DNA from: Siphlonurus alternatus
Taxonomy: Eukaryota; Arthropoda; Insecta; Ephemeroptera; Siphlonuridae
Direction of reading: 5' to 3'
NCBI GenBank assembly: GCA_949825025.1
Contig: OX463788.1
Span: forward strand, 36,338,390-36,402,389
Length of the DNA: 64,000 nucleotides
Part shown: piece by piece, positions 1 through 17,757 of the stretch
Position numbering within the stretch: the first letter of the stretch is position 1
Layout of the letters: every line of letters begins with the position of its first letter
Program-made: the position numbers and the translations under genes
The notes under the pieces: generated by a model
The model's input: the letters and a program-made list of their open reading frames with translations, nothing else
The model's database searches: none
What the model was told of the DNA's origin: nothing

Positions 1-825
1 TGTAACATTAATCAAATTTTTTATATTAATTAAACTCAATGCATGCTTACACGGTATGTATTATTCTGGCCAGCCGACGGTTTCCAGTTTCTCTTCTCTC
101 TATTTTCATCTCCCTGAAGAACAATACAACTTGTTCACGACTGCAGGCATAACAGAAAGACAAGAGCACCTTACAACAAAGGAGGACCCAATTTTAGATT
201 GGCTTGTAAACAAAATGATAGAGTTGATAATAATTTAACACGCAATTTGTGTAATAAGTTGGTTATTATGAAATGATTTCGTAACAAAATTAACAAAGTT
301 ATATTTTTATCCGATAATTTTTATCCCAATTCTGTATGAAAATCCTACGGTACATTAAATACTAAAAATAGTGTTTTTTAAATTATTTTACATTTAATAT
401 ATACAAATAATTATAATGTGAATCAATCTTGAAATTAAACACAAAAAATTTTACCGTGTTTATTTGTAAATATCTACATATAATAACATAACTGTTTTTA
501 GAGACAAAATTATTCTTCAAGCATTTACTTGTATAATTTGTTTGGCTAAAAAAGTTAATTTTATAGATATATACCAAATGAAGGGATGGCGGAAAGGAAG
601 ATGCTTGCTGGCTGCTTGCTAGCAAGAAATGTTACCATAAAAAAAGTTGAACTCGCAGATTGGTTTTGCTTATGTGGGTTAATGGTTAGGGTGAAACGAA
701 ATTGAAAAGAAATTTATAGGAAGATGATTTAATTGCGATCATGAATACCTCAGATGTAAAACTTTAAAGTTACATACATAATAATTATAATAAGTATTGT
801 AACACTAATAAATATCATTAAATAT

Positions 826-864
<39 letters not shown>

Positions 865-889
865 ATTATTTTAACAAACATTTTGACAT
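1..889. other. AT-rich intergenic stretch
   Basis: There is no supportable gene here. The sequence is AT-rich with many stops in all frames, and a (TA)n run of about 30 bases lies near 829-859. Short open frames here have no recognisable composition or motif. Confidence 0.6.
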
Positions 890-1395
890 GGTGAAGCGTG
901 CGGCGACGACGTCAAACAGGCCCGCGAGGTGTTGGATGTGAACAGGCAAAGTAGCAGGCGCATGTGCAGGTCGCGGGTGGGCGTGCTGTATTAGGGTGAG
1001 AAGCACGCGGTGATAGAGGTGGGAGGGGTATGGGGGTATGGGTGCGGGACGACCGGGTGGATGGGCAGGGTGTGGAACTATGAGTAGAGAAGCAGGCGTG
1101 TCCTCCTCCCTTGCCTGTCCGTCGCGACCTGGGGGCCACTAGAGGGCGCTAAGGCCGTGCGCTACTCAGTTGGGGAGGCAGGCAGCAGGACGGCCGGCGC
1201 CACGCCACAGCGCGCCACAGCAGCCGCCAGTCAGTCGCAAAGCGGCCGTCCTACGCTCCGCATCTCAAAGCAACGCCAGCCTGCCTGCTGTGGACTGCTC
1301 CACGCTCGCTCCTAACAGCTCCATGTGGTGCCAGCGTTGTGAGGAGCGCGACAGGAGCATTCGCCACCGTGTCGAGCTTTGCTCCAGCCCTTTAT
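890..1395. other. GC-rich island, possible promoter or noncoding exon
   Basis: About 500 bases are sharply richer in G+C and CpG than the flanks (for example GCGGCGACGACGTC near 901 and a GGCCGGCGCC-type stretch near 1192-1202). Open frames on both strands are low-complexity Arg/Pro/Ser proteins with no known domain, so I do not call a gene. An insect-like initiator match (TCAGT) lies at about 1166. It could be a CpG-type promoter or the exon of an untranslated RNA. Function is inference. Confidence 0.35.
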
Positions 1396-2750
1396 AATAC
1401 TATTATTATTTTATTACTTCCTTAAGTGTGTTACAAGAAAAAATTAACCAGCGAAAATTTCACACCACATTTAAGGTAATTTACATTAAGTAATTAATAG
1501 TTGAGTAAATTAATTTTGTATGTATATATGAATAATTTTTGTAGATTTTTGCTATTAGATATTTGTCTCATACTTCAAAAAAAATCGAATTATTTAATTA
1601 AGAGCTAATGATCATAATTATAAAAAAAAATGCGTATTTAATTTCTATTTTTTTTTCTTTAACGTACCTCTGATACCACCAACTGCATGAATGAGTCCCA
1701 AAAGCATGAACGGTATAAAAGAATTTAAAACTATATACATCCCTATTTGTGTTAAATAGCAATAGTTAAAAAGTTTTAATTCAATTATAAATTATATATT
1801 GCTATATATATATATATATAGTACTATACTCGTATTATGCACGCAGTTTACGTTTAGTTAGTTGCGTACTATTAGAATACGTCATGAAGTAAATATTTTA
1901 TCTTATTTTTCTCTTCAATTTTAAGCGTAATTGACAAAATTTGCTGATTTCATATATAATAATTATGCCACCATTTCTATGAATGATCGTCGTCATCAAT
2001 TTATTATAAATATTAGAAGTCTACAACACAGATTCATGTAATATGTATTATATACGTAATGTTATCGTCAAATATGTGGCATAAAATAACTAAACACTAT
2101 TGAATATACAGTGAATCGAATCTGCAATTGTGTGCGGTAATGTATAATTGCGGTGTTGGTAAATTTGTAATGAAGAGCACCAACCCAACTCTATACCAAC
2201 AGATGTATCAAAATTTACGTGACTGCAAATGATTTCACCACATTGCTTTGGCATCATTACAACGGGAAAATTTTCAAAAAATCATGTGTATGAAATTAAA
2301 ATTATACTAAGTCTATAATATAAATCAATATATAATAATATTAATCAATAAATGATATCGGCTTTTATAAGCAAGAGTAACGAGGCATAATGTTTATAAA
2401 AAGCAAAAAAAAAAAATGATGCCATCCGCAAAATATTCAACATAATAGATATTGTCATATTGACGTTTAAATTTTTGAACTTTCATTTTTTTTTTTTTTT
2501 TTTTTTATTCTTCTGACATTGTGACTAAACCCATATCAATCATCATTTTGTAACACAATTTCCACTATGGCATATAGAATGTAAATAAATCGAGTAAAGG
2601 CTTTTCGCTTTCTTGACTACCATAAGAGAAAGAACTTCTTACAATTTGATAATGTAGGCATACTTTAGTCCTTATCTCCTTTGTGTGTGTTTTCTTTAAA
2701 AAAGAGGAGAAAAAGGAAGGGGAGGGGGGAAACAAACGGATGAACAGAAT
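1396..2750. other. AT-rich intergenic stretch
   Basis: No gene recognised. It contains a (TA)n run near 1805-1821, a T tract near 2488-2506 and an A/G-rich patch at 2697-2733. Confidence 0.55.
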
Positions 2751-6416
<3,666 letters not shown>

Positions 6417-6732
6417 ACCTTCAATTCTGACGAGACGATTCTCTCAGTCATTGAAAATGTAGCATGCGAACTGTGCGTGATATGTTCTACCATTCTCCTT
6501 ATTCTTTAACCCAGCATTGCAGTATCTGGTATTTTTTTTCCGACGGTTCAAATGAAGGACAACATTCATAAAAACACGAAAAAGTTTACTTTACACTTGC
6601 AAAATATTCGAGATTTTGTGCAGCATAGAATTTGGCTTAAGAAGTAAATAAGATTTTCCCCTAACAATCCTTACGAACCTTACAGAGCGGTGTAAGAATG
6701 CGCTGCCGTGGCATTTGCTTGTTGATGCTTCT
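6417..6732 (+). repeat. Dispersed repeat, copy 1 of a ~320 bp family
   Basis: This stretch matches the reverse complement of 31741-32064 over nearly its full length, including TTTAACCCAGC, TTTTTTCCGACGGTTC, ATTCGAGATTTTGTGCAGCATAGAATTT and AACCTTACRGAGCG. Two dispersed copies in opposite orientation indicate a transposed family. No reading frame is kept. The ends are blurred here; in the other copy they form a short inverted repeat. Confidence 0.7.
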
Positions 6733-7016
6733 CAATGAGTAAAAAAGTTCTGAAATTTTATAAAATTTTTAGTATTATGTATATAACATAATACATAATT
6801 ATATAATAGTGGTATAAGCCTTATAAGACCTTAGAGTGCAAATATGGGTAAACAAAATATGCAATATATTTCTCCTTTAATTGTCTTGGTCAACAAATTC
6901 ATAAAAAAATAATTATATAGCTCTTTCCGCCAAGTTTTGGATGTTTGAATTGTTTTTTAATTTTGAAAATATGAAATCATATAAGTTTAATTTAATCGAA
7001 GTCAATTTTATGTTTA

Positions 7017-7164
7017 AAGCCGGCATTACACGATACAATTTTTCTAACTATTGCATACAATTTTTTCCTTTCAAGAAAACTTGAACTCCATTTGTTTGTA
7101 TGGAGATGAATTTTTCTTGCAAGGAAAAATGGTATGCAAAATTTTATCGTGTAATACCGGTTTG
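7017..7164. mobile_element. Short foldback MITE, ATTACACG type
   Basis: The left end reads AAGCCGGCATTACACGATA and the right end TATCGTGTAATACCGGTTT, an imperfect inverted pair. The interior is also partly palindromic (CAAGAAAACTTGAACTCC against a CTTGCAAG motif). TTAA lies immediately before the left end; the right flank reads TGAA, consistent with a mutated TTAA target duplication. It is nonautonomous and has no reading frame. Confidence 0.6.
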
Positions 7165-7784
7165 AAGTATATTAAGTTATGTAAATATTCATAGTATGCA
7201 ATAACTTTGAATAAATGCTTTAATTATATACTCATATTTTGCACCAATTTTAAAAAGAAATTAAACAATTTACACTTCAATATTCAATTGTGTTCTCACT
7301 GTTCTGCGTAGCTTGTCAGTGTGATGTCAAAAAAATATGTTTTAAATAATAAAAAATCGTAAAAAAAGTAGCCATGTAGAATTTTACACATTGAATAGAA
7401 TCTTTTTTCTAAATTCTAAAATCCAACAGAATGTATAAATTAGCCCTAATTGATGATTCATCCTGATGCTTTGTAATTGAGCTTACATAATAAAGTAAAA
7501 AGTGAAATCTTGTATGTGAAAATACCCTTTTTTATGCTAATTTTGCTAAATGATGTATGACTTTTTTTAATAAAGTATACATTTAATAAGGATTATAAAA
7601 TAATAATATTGCAAATTATATAGATATATCAAAATATATGTTATGGATAGTAAATTGTACCAGAAAGAAATTGATTCCCTTTTAAATAAATATATTGATG
7701 TTATGGTAATACTGTTAAGCGTCCAAAAATGATTGTAAAAAATGGGTTCATAGTAAGCAACAATTTAAAGTAGATGCTTGGACC

Positions 7785-7885
7785 CCGATTCACGAAGAAG
7801 GATAATCAGGTTTCTCACTAACCATGGTTGATTTTAGCTTAATGCAAGGGCAATAAACTTGGTTAGTGAGAAACCTGCATGGTGT
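7785..7885. mobile_element. Short foldback MITE, CTCACTAACC type
   Basis: CAGGTTTCTCACTAACCA and TGGTTAGTGAGAAACCTG form an exact inverted pair about 36 bases apart, preceded by GATTCACGAAG. A related element with the same outer ATTCACGAAG end and GGTTAGTGAGAAA interior lies at 46748-46892, so this is a family. Confidence 0.55.
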
Positions 7886-10053
7886 ATTTCTGGACAAGTC
7901 ATTAATGAATAATGCTCAAACTTAAAGTCACATGGTAATTGGTGTAGTCATCGCCATTACCTTATTTGCATTTAATTTGCCTTCATTACCTGACAAAATC
8001 TCCAGGGATGTTTACTTCAGCGTGCCAGTTTTCAATTTTTGCTCATGGGGTTGGTTGGTCAAGCTTATTTATAAATAATAAATCTACGCAACATTCTATT
8101 TCAGTTTGTAAATATTGACATTGAATTTTCATAATTTGAAGTTTAACTTCCATACTTGATAAAACTAATAAAAACTACAAACCTTATTATTAATAAACTA
8201 TTAAATAAACCACGATGAGCTGCACTATAGTAAATGGAGACAACAATAATGTTCAATAATGATAGAACTTACACACACATATTTATATATGTTATATATA
8301 AATATTATATATATAAGATATAAGAACACATGTATATATAAGAAATGATTTTCTTTTTGAACAATATTCTGGAATTTGTAAATGTTAATGAATGCATATT
8401 ATACGCGTATATGTACATTACAAAATCGTTGTTTTCTTATTTTATTTTTATTTTTGTCTCGGTTAGTGTAGGAATAATGTTATTTTCACAACCGATAATC
8501 GATAGTTGACCTCGATGTGACCCCAAGTGTATGGTTCGACATTAGCAGTTTAGCGACAAGGATGGTGCGAGTTCGCTCGAGTGCATATGCCTGCTTCAGC
8601 TTCATCCGCTACCACCCTTACTGGCTGCCGCTGCCTTTTGCTCGTGGTTCTCTAGCTGCCTGTGCTGCCAAGGAGGTGCCTCTACCGCCGTCGCCCCATC
8701 GTCCCGCCCTACTAGCGCCGTACCTGCCGAGAAGCAGCCAACCCACGCTGCAAGAATACAAATGCCGTCTCTAACAGCGAGGAAAAATAAAAGAAAAGAA
8801 GGTGCAGAGGTAGAAGGGGAAAAAAAAATGTTACCTAATGAGCATTAAATTACATGAAAATGAATGCCTTTATAAATTACGAAATAAAATGTAAAAAAAA
8901 AAGAAGAAAAAGAAAAAAAAAAAAAAAAAAAAAAGAAAAGAGGGATAAGTTCTAATGTGCCAATATAATTTTTATAGTAAATTTTTTAAAATATATAATA
9001 GAAAAAAAAATTAAATAAAGATTTTTTTTTAAGTTAATCCTCTGTATAAAAATTTATTAAAAGCATTTAAGTATCCAGAGAGTAGGTATATATTACTGGT
9101 TTAGTAGGTAGATGTGGAGAGGAGAGGTAGATAAAGTTTTATACCATCGCCAGTTGTAGTAGCAAAGAGACCTCAAATGAATGCCGTCATGCACCCCTAC
9201 AGTATTATACAGTAGAAGAGGAGAAGTATATACATAACCCCCCGCCTCTTTCATTATATACATTAATCCCATGTGAGCATCAACTAAACAGAGCTCATGT
9301 GGATTAGGTCTGGTCCGTATAACCATCGCTTATAATATATTATATGATTTATATACACAAATTATGTTTTAATATTCTTTGCTCAGTATTTTTGTGATGT
9401 TTTAAATTTCACCCGGCGATTAAATGCCAATATAAAATATATTAATAAATCTTTTATTGTTAGTAAAACTATTGAATCTAAATTAAAAAATTATATACCA
9501 GTATATTATATACCAAGGTGAATTTAAATGTGGGACATTTTCCAGCACGTCGCCATATTCGCTACGTTAATTAATCCGGTGCATTTGCTGTTAGTGGCCC
9601 TGTTACATCAACTGGTGGCCATTTTTGGTGATTCAACTGATCAAAGGAAGTTCAAACGCGCGATATTGTCTTCGCAAACTTGCGAATTTATTACTTGAAC
9701 CATGGATTATTACTGCTTAAAAATCACGTTGCATCGCTGCTGCATGTCGTTCATGTGAATATATATATAAATTCGTTTTAATATCTAACTGATGCTTGTG
9801 TACGCATATATTATTCTAATTTATGCAGCATGGTGGTTGTTTGACAAAATGTAACTGGCTTTACCATTGAACTATAAAATTGTAATCACATTTTAGTAAA
9901 GGTGCATTTTCTAATTAAACTTGCAAAGCAGGCTAAAACCTAAAAAAAAATATACTATAGGAGCTTTTTTAAATAATTATATTGTTTGTGTGATAAACTG
10001 ATAATGAATGTATACACCATTTATTAATGTTCAGTATTGAAGAACAAATTGTA
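7886..10053. other. Intergenic, with a GC-richer patch
   Basis: AT-rich. A GC-richer patch at about 8510-8780 can be read as an 85-residue frame (8517-8774, +) rich in Pro, Ala and Ser with no known domain; I regard it as unsupported. An A-rich low-complexity tract lies at about 8890-8940. Nothing else recognised. Confidence 0.5.
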
Positions 10054-10382
10054 AATGGAGTATCGACTTCAAAATTTTTTATTGCAGAAATTGATAGAGC
10101 GTGCAAAGTTATGCTCCCCTGATTTTTTCAGATTTTTTTGAGCCCGGGAACTATTTTTAAAAAAATATTGACAGTCCTTTTTGTGACGTCACGCGGCGCC
10201 AAGTTCTATCTTTTTCTTAAGGAGCGGCGTCTCGTGACGTCAAAAAAAGAACTTTCAATATTTTTTTAAAAATAGTTCCCGGGCTCTAAAAAGTCTGAAA
10301 AAAATCAGGGTACTGAGGGTAGCATAACTTTGCACGCTCTATCCATTTCTGCAATAAAAAAAATTGAGGTCGATACTCCATT
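10054..10382. mobile_element. Palindromic MITE, GGAGTATCGAC family, copy 1
   Basis: A full-length foldback with ends AATGGAGTATCGAC and GTCGATACTCCATT. Ordered landmarks on each arm are ATTGCAGAAAT, GCAAAGTTATGCT, AGCCCGGGAACTATTTTTAAA and a central GTGACGTCA pair. Other copies lie at 10571-10889, 37524-37842 and 58585-58815. There is no coding frame. The target duplication is not clear; TTAA is not present. Confidence 0.85.
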
Positions 10383-10570
10383 ATGTTTAATAATTTACTT
10401 TTGACGTTAACAGGTTGAAGCGATTGAGCAGAATACAATATACTCAATATAGGAGACTCTGTTGTAAAACTATTTTCTCTGTAGATCATTATCAGTGAAT
10501 CGAATTAAGAATCTAACCTGTAAATTGCAATGGTTTAATCCCGATAGACTCGTGAATATTATTTAATTCC

Positions 10571-10889
10571 ATGGAGTATCGACCTCCTTTTTTTAATTGC
10601 AGAAATAGATAGAGAGTGCAAAGTTATGCTACCCTGATTTTTTTCAGATTTTTTACAGCCCTGGAAGTATTTTTAAAAAAATTATTGAAAGTCCTTTTTG
10701 TGACGTCGCTCAGCATCAAGTCCTATCCTTTTCTTAAGGAGAGGCGCCTCGTGACGTCACAAAAAGGACTTTCAATCATTTTTTAAAAATACTTCCAGGG
10801 TTGTAAAATATCTGAAAAAAATCAGAGTAGCATAACTTTGCACCCTCTATCCATTTCTGCAATAAAAAAAATTAAGGTCAATACTCAAT
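10571..10889. mobile_element. Palindromic MITE, GGAGTATCGAC family, copy 2
   Basis: Same arm landmarks as copy 1 (ATTGCAGAAAT, GCAAAGTTATGCTA, GTGACGTC). It ends in AATACTCAAT, a degraded version of the outer end. It sits only about 190 bases from copy 1, in a tandem-like arrangement. Confidence 0.85.
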
Positions 10890-12207
10890 TGTAATTATTT
10901 ATATATAAATCATTTTTAAATCCACGGAAAATTGCACTGAAGACGTAATTTCATTACCTCTTCCTGAGCATTGTGTACTCTCGTGCATGATTTTACAATC
11001 TGTTGTTGTATCACCTCCATTTATCACTTCATTACACAAAAGAAATAAAATCGATAAATGTCATAATTTAAAGTGGTCGGTAGTCGGTAGCGGTTATAAT
11101 AAGTTGATATCCGTTGAGCAAATTTATCTTAAATGTTTGCCATTCTTATGTGCCATGTTCAACGATTCAGTATTTTGAGCGCTTTGACATAAAAGTGTAT
11201 CTATTTAGCACACAGTAATTCTAATTTAGGGTAACATTTTAAATGATTCGTTAATTAAACACCAAAAAAGTTACTAATTGCATGAATTTCTGTGTATATA
11301 TAAATTATATATAATGTTATAATAACTAACGTGTACATAACGTGTAGAGATACAATAACGTACTATATTATGTAATGTTATCCAGCAGTGGAAAGACAAT
11401 GAATGTAGTTTGAGTTTCTTATAAAGTTTAGCATCAGAATAGGAGGGAGTCATGGAACATAGCCAGGCTTGGCACAGAGCACGGACGACGAAACGACCAA
11501 CATTTTCTGTTTGCAGTGAGCGAGCGAGCTGACTGACCTAGATGTGGCGGTCGGTTGGTCGGTCGCTCGGATGGGCGGGAGGCGAGACGAGGCGAGGCTT
11601 GCAAGCTACAAAGCTTCGAGCATCCAGCCAGTCCGTGGAGGCAAAACCTACACTTCAACAATTGTGGAATTACACCCGGAAATAAGCGGAAGTGAAAAGA
11701 TTCTGGCATTTCTGGCCTTGCTATAAACATTGATATTTTTAAAATTTATAAAAAGGTTGGCAGTAAAAATTTCTCTGCAAAGTTCGTGGTCTGATATAAT
11801 TTATTATGTAGATATTTCCAGAAACATTGCAATTCCTGGTACTTTTGAATTAATTAAATAAATTCTAATTATGAATTATTTTCTGAAGTATTTTTTACAT
11901 TTAAAACTGGCATGACTTTTATAACAAAGTAAATCATTTATACAGTACATTATTATTCCAACAGACTCCATATTATATAGATTATATTATACGCAGCACG
12001 TTTCGTTTTTAAATGTGAATTTAAGATTTAATAAAGTATATGCATTTCTACATTTATTATATTTATATTAAAATGCATTATGATTTCTATAGTGTTGCAA
12101 TTTTGAAATACCATAATGATTGATATTTTTTTTCCATATTACTTGGTGGCTGTGACAATAGCTGCATCAAGTCTTGGATGGCTCGGTAAAGGAAGGATCA
12201 ACACATT
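10890..12207. other. Intergenic, GC-richer patch at 11440-11700
   Basis: AT-rich except for a GC-richer patch containing a GGTCGGTTGGTCGGTCGCTCGG low-complexity run near 11550. Open frames on both strands in that patch are Arg/Ala/Pro-rich and unlike any family I know. No gene called. Confidence 0.5.
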
Positions 12208-12209
12208 AC

Positions 12210-12287
<78 letters not shown>

Positions 12288-12288
12288 C
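12208..12288. repeat. (TA)n microsatellite
   Basis: TA dinucleotide run of about 80 bases, interrupted by ATGTATATG near its right end. Confidence 0.9.
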
Positions 12289-13757
12289 ACACAAATATAC
12301 AACGTAAATTACTAAAGCAAAATAAAGTTGTTTTCTGAATAGAATAACTGACGTTGCTAAGCACCTAATCCTTCACCTTTATTAAAATTAGTTTTAAAAA
12401 ATAGGAGGGTTTCAATATTTTTTAACATGTTAAAAGCTAAAGGCATAAAAAATTCTGCTTAAAAATTTCAAACAGTTAAAAAATTAATATAAATAAGTAA
12501 GTTAGAAGTTTCATATTATAAAATAATGAGGATATTTTGACATTTTAAATTTTACTCTCAATTAAAAATTATGTGAAGAGTAATTAGTTCTGTTGCTTAT
12601 TTTTTTATATTTTAGTTTAATTCGCTCACTGAGTCTCACAATTTGAATATTAACATTAATGGAAACCTGACGTCACAATAAAAAATACATTAACGTTATC
12701 CTTCGCTCTCAGCAACTCAAGTTGAGAATGAAACCTTGTGGACCTATAGCAAGTTACTCAAAAACATTCACTACCTGTATACCTGCACAGCAAGTAAGAA
12801 AAATCAATGCTTCGCCCAACCCCCTCTTTTTTTTCTTCTCCTTCATCTTGTGTTAGGTTTTCTTTTTCTGGATTTTTTTACTCTTTTCTTTTTTGTTAGT
12901 TTTCCGTTTTCTCGTGTTTCTTGTGTCATTCTTTCTTCTTCTTCTTCATTCATTTTTGATCCCCTAATGGTTACGACATTTCTGGCCACGTAAAACACAC
13001 GCTCAGTGGAGCCTCAAAGTCTTTTCTTCTTTCTGCGAGAGGGTATTCAAGATCAAGAATTTCAAACTATGTCACGGACTCCATTATGGTCACAATATTT
13101 TCTCACCACAAAACTCGTCATAAATGTTATATGAATGTTTTCATGAAATTGTGAAGCAACAAATTGTTACTCTAAAAATGTTCATTAAAAAAATAAATAA
13201 ATAAATAAATGTGCTTAATGGTAACAATGCTTTGTGATAACAATATTTTATGAAGTTCAGCAAATATGTACAAAAAAGAAAAACTTTAATGGTAACGGTT
13301 CATATTATATATTTGTAAGCATAAATTTTCATATATGAAAAAATAAAGAAAACGAAATTTAACTGGTATAAAAATAAATATAATAATAATCAATCTTTTA
13401 AAAAAATATAAGCAAAAGGGAAAGATTTTTTTTGTATATTATTTTATGAATAAAACAAGAAGTTGAATTTTTTTATAAACTTTGTCATGCAATTAAACTT
13501 TTACGCCTGTTTTCCCAATTAGAGAATTTATATCAGAAATGTTTTTTTACATAATTTATATTAATTACTTTATTATTTACATCAAATTTAATACCCTTAA
13601 ATTACTTAAGCTGCTACTTATTTAACATGTTTACATGAAATTGAACGCAAAGAAACAAACTGTATAATAATAATAATGATGAAATTTGAGAATTCATTTA
13701 TTTTTCTTTTTAAATTATATAATGAAATCGAATATCAGTATAATTTTAGTCATACAG
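12289..13757. other. AT-rich intergenic stretch
   Basis: No supportable gene. It contains a pyrimidine-rich patch at about 12825-12960 and an (AAAT)n patch near 13190-13209. Confidence 0.55.
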
Positions 13758-15538
<1,781 letters not shown>

Positions 15539-15957
15539 GTCGGTAGTCATCTGGCAAAACCGGTCAAGTGGCGAAATTTTCGATATGCGTTTTTTTGCAT
15601 AGTGCTGTACATTCCATTGAATCCTATGATATTCTTGAAGCATTTTGTCATCTGAACAATGCAACTATTTTTTTTTTAATATTTAAGGGCAAAAATATCA
15701 AGATTTTTGAAAATATTTTTCTCATAGTTGAGTCTGGCAAAACCGGACAAGTGGTTGAAAAAAGTTCATCATGAATCTGGCAAAAGCGGAGAAGTGGTTT
15801 AAAAAGCTGTCTCATGAATCTGGCAAAACCGGATATCTGGCTCTAATCTTGTTACAAAAATAATTGAAGATTTTTAATTTTTATTAATTTAAAATTATTT
15901 ATTTTTAATACTGATTATTATAGACTATAATAGATAATTATTTTTTATGAATTCAGG

Positions 15958-16235
15958 GACCGGATGCACGCGTTTTTTTCGTGCATCCGAAATGCGGATC
16001 CGGATGCAAATTAATTTTTTCGTGCATCCATGAATGCGCATCCGGATGCAAATTTATTTTTCATGCATCTGGGAAGCGCATCCGGATGCAAATTTATTTT
16101 CCATGCATCTGGGATGCACATCCGGATGCATTAAGTTTTGGGATTGGGATTGGGTTTGGGATTGCGGATGCAAGCCCATTTTTGCGCATTCGTGTGCATC
16201 TTGCATCTGCATCCGCATCCGATCCCTGTAATTTT
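15958..16235. repeat. Minisatellite, 40-bp unit, with GCATCCGGATGC core
   Basis: Units begin at about 15994, 16036, 16076 and 16116: a 42-base unit, then two of exactly 40. Each carries GCATCCGGATGCAAATT followed by a T-rich run and TGCATCTGGGAT-like sequence. The left edge is a small palindrome (CGGATGCACG...CGTGCATCCG). The right edge decays into GGGATTGGGATTGGG and more GGATGC motifs. Confidence 0.8.
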
Positions 16236-16291
16236 TATGATTTTCAAATAATAAATAATTAATTATAAAAGAAGGGTGCAGCAAATATGTA

Positions 16292-16680
16292 GGTCGAGCG
16301 TGGCGCAGTGCATTGATTCAACCGGTTCTCGTTAGAGAACCGAAGTCAGGCTGCGTCGCGCGTGGTTAGTACTTGGATGGGTGACCGTTTTAAGTAGAAA
16401 TTACGCTACTCGGTAAACTCTTCTCTCTTTCCACCCAGTGCAGTGATGCACTTGTGTGGTTTCCCAGGCTTTGAACATCACTTTGGTCCATTGATAAAAA
16501 GTAGAGGTGTCCGTCCAGACTGAGGTTTTCCATGATTCCTTATTCAGTCTCAGTAAATGCTGGGATGCGTAACAAGCCGTGGGCCGCCATCCTTTTCCTA
16601 CTTTATCAGTACCCATTACCCCGCCGCGAGTTGTAAGCTCTTAGGGGTATTTTCCTTGTAGTAAAAAAAAAAAAAAAATA
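16292..16680 (+). mobile_element. 5S-rRNA-derived SINE (SINE3 type), plus strand
   Basis: The head (about 16292-16390) resembles eukaryotic 5S rRNA, most clearly in GTGGTTAGTACTTGGATGGG followed by TGACCG, the region of the RNA polymerase III box C, and in the GAACCGAAGTCAGGCTG region equivalent to box A/intermediate element. It is followed by a family-specific body (CCACCCAGTGCAGTGATGCACTTG, GTAGAGGTGTCCGTCC) and a poly-A tail at about 16663-16679. It shares the body with 27096-27484 and 47029-47434. No target duplication was identified with confidence. Confidence 0.85.
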
Positions 16681-16787
16681 AAGAAGAAGCAATTTTTTAA
16701 TCAAACCCCCGTATTTGGTTATATATATTTTTTTTTTTTTTACTTCTATTCATTAATTAATCTAATAACATACTACTTTGAATCCCC

Positions 16788-17757
16788 GAACCCTAACTTA
16801 ACGTAAGCATTTCGCGGGCTCTTCTGGAACGGGGGCGGCCACGGCCTTAAAGTAAAGTGCTCGCCAGAAAAAAAAGTTGAGTTAGTATTTTGTAAAAATA
16901 GTTCAAGTAGTCCTCCAAATCAAACCAAAATTCAAAAAATTCTATCTCAAATAGGCTTGCCAGAAAAAAATTCCAAAGTCAGAGTGAACGCGTTGCTTAA
17001 CATGGGGCCTTACCTGACAAAAACCCTCGAATATCTCGAATAAATACACCGTTAGATGGTATGAAAAAAATATAGTTATGTTCTATGACCCAAGCTTTAA
17101 CCAAAAACCAATTAAAAAAATTCTCTCGAATCCATTTTTCCGTAAAAAAATCAAGAAAATCTATCATGTTAATTCCCATAAGATTTTTTATTATTTTTTT
17201 ACGGAAAAATGGAGTCGAAAGAATTATTTTTAATCGGTTTTTGGTTAAAGCTTGGGTCATAGAACATTACTATATTTTTTTCATACCATCTAACGGTGTA
17301 TTTTTTCGAGATATTCGAGGGTTTTTGTCAGGTAAGGCCCCATGTTAAGCAACGCGTTCACTCTGACTTAGGAATTTTTTTCTTGCAAACCTATTTGAGA
17401 TAGAATTTTTTTAATTTTGGTTTGATATGGAGGACTACTTGAACTATTTTTAGAAAATACTAACTCAACGTTTTTTTCTGGCGCGCACTTTACTTTAATT
17501 GCAATTCTTCCCGGAATTTACCTGTGACTGAGAGAAACGTGGAAACCTCAGACAGAATGGTCGCTAGAGCTTTTGTCAATGAATCGGAAGTGCAATGGTC
17601 CAAAGCCAGGGGAAACACATAGTGGAAAAGCGCAATGATTTACCCCTGGGTAGATAATGCACTGTTTGTTGAAAATGGTCACTCATCCAACTGCTTACCA
17701 CGCTCGGCGTTGCTTGACTTCAGTGATCTGACGAGACCTGGTTAAGCGCACTGCTGT
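16788..17757 (-). mobile_element. Older 5S-derived SINE, minus strand, split by an insertion
   Basis: The right part (about 17499-17757) reads as the reverse complement of the same SINE family: GAAACGTGGAAACCTCAG, CAAAGCCAGGGGAAACACA, and the 5S head at CACTCATCCAACTGCTTACCACGCTCGGC. The left part (about 16788-16846) contains GGCCACGGCC from the SINE body. The TTAA-flanked palindrome at 16851-17494 separates the two. Divergence from the consensus is visibly higher than in the plus-strand copy, so this is the older insertion. Confidence 0.7.
16851..17494. mobile_element. TTAA-flanked palindromic MITE (644 bp) inside a SINE
   Basis: TTAA at 16847-16850 and 17495-17498 flank inverted ends AGTAAAGTGCTCGCCAG and CTGGCGCGCACTTTACT. 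The arms pair over roughly 300 bases each (AGTTGAGTTAGTATTTT, CATGGGGCCTTACCTGAC, ACACCGTTAGATGGTATG and their complements), with a loop of about 40 bases around 17152-17190. Mirrored 87-residue frames in the arms are artefacts of the symmetry. The TTAA duplication is typical of piggyBac, Kolobok and Sola3 elements; the superfamily is not settled. Confidence 0.85.

Noticed and set aside
16292..16390. A functional 5S rRNA gene
   Set aside because: Only the central part resembles 5S rRNA; the 5' and 3' strands of the terminal helix are absent, and the sequence runs into a SINE body with a poly-A tail.
16401..16616. 71-residue minus-strand frame (also 47061-47273)
   Set aside because: Antisense of the SINE body; shared because the SINE is shared.
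16997..17348. Two mirrored 87-residue frames
   Set aside because: Both come from the arms of the TTAA palindrome; symmetry, not homology, explains their likeness.
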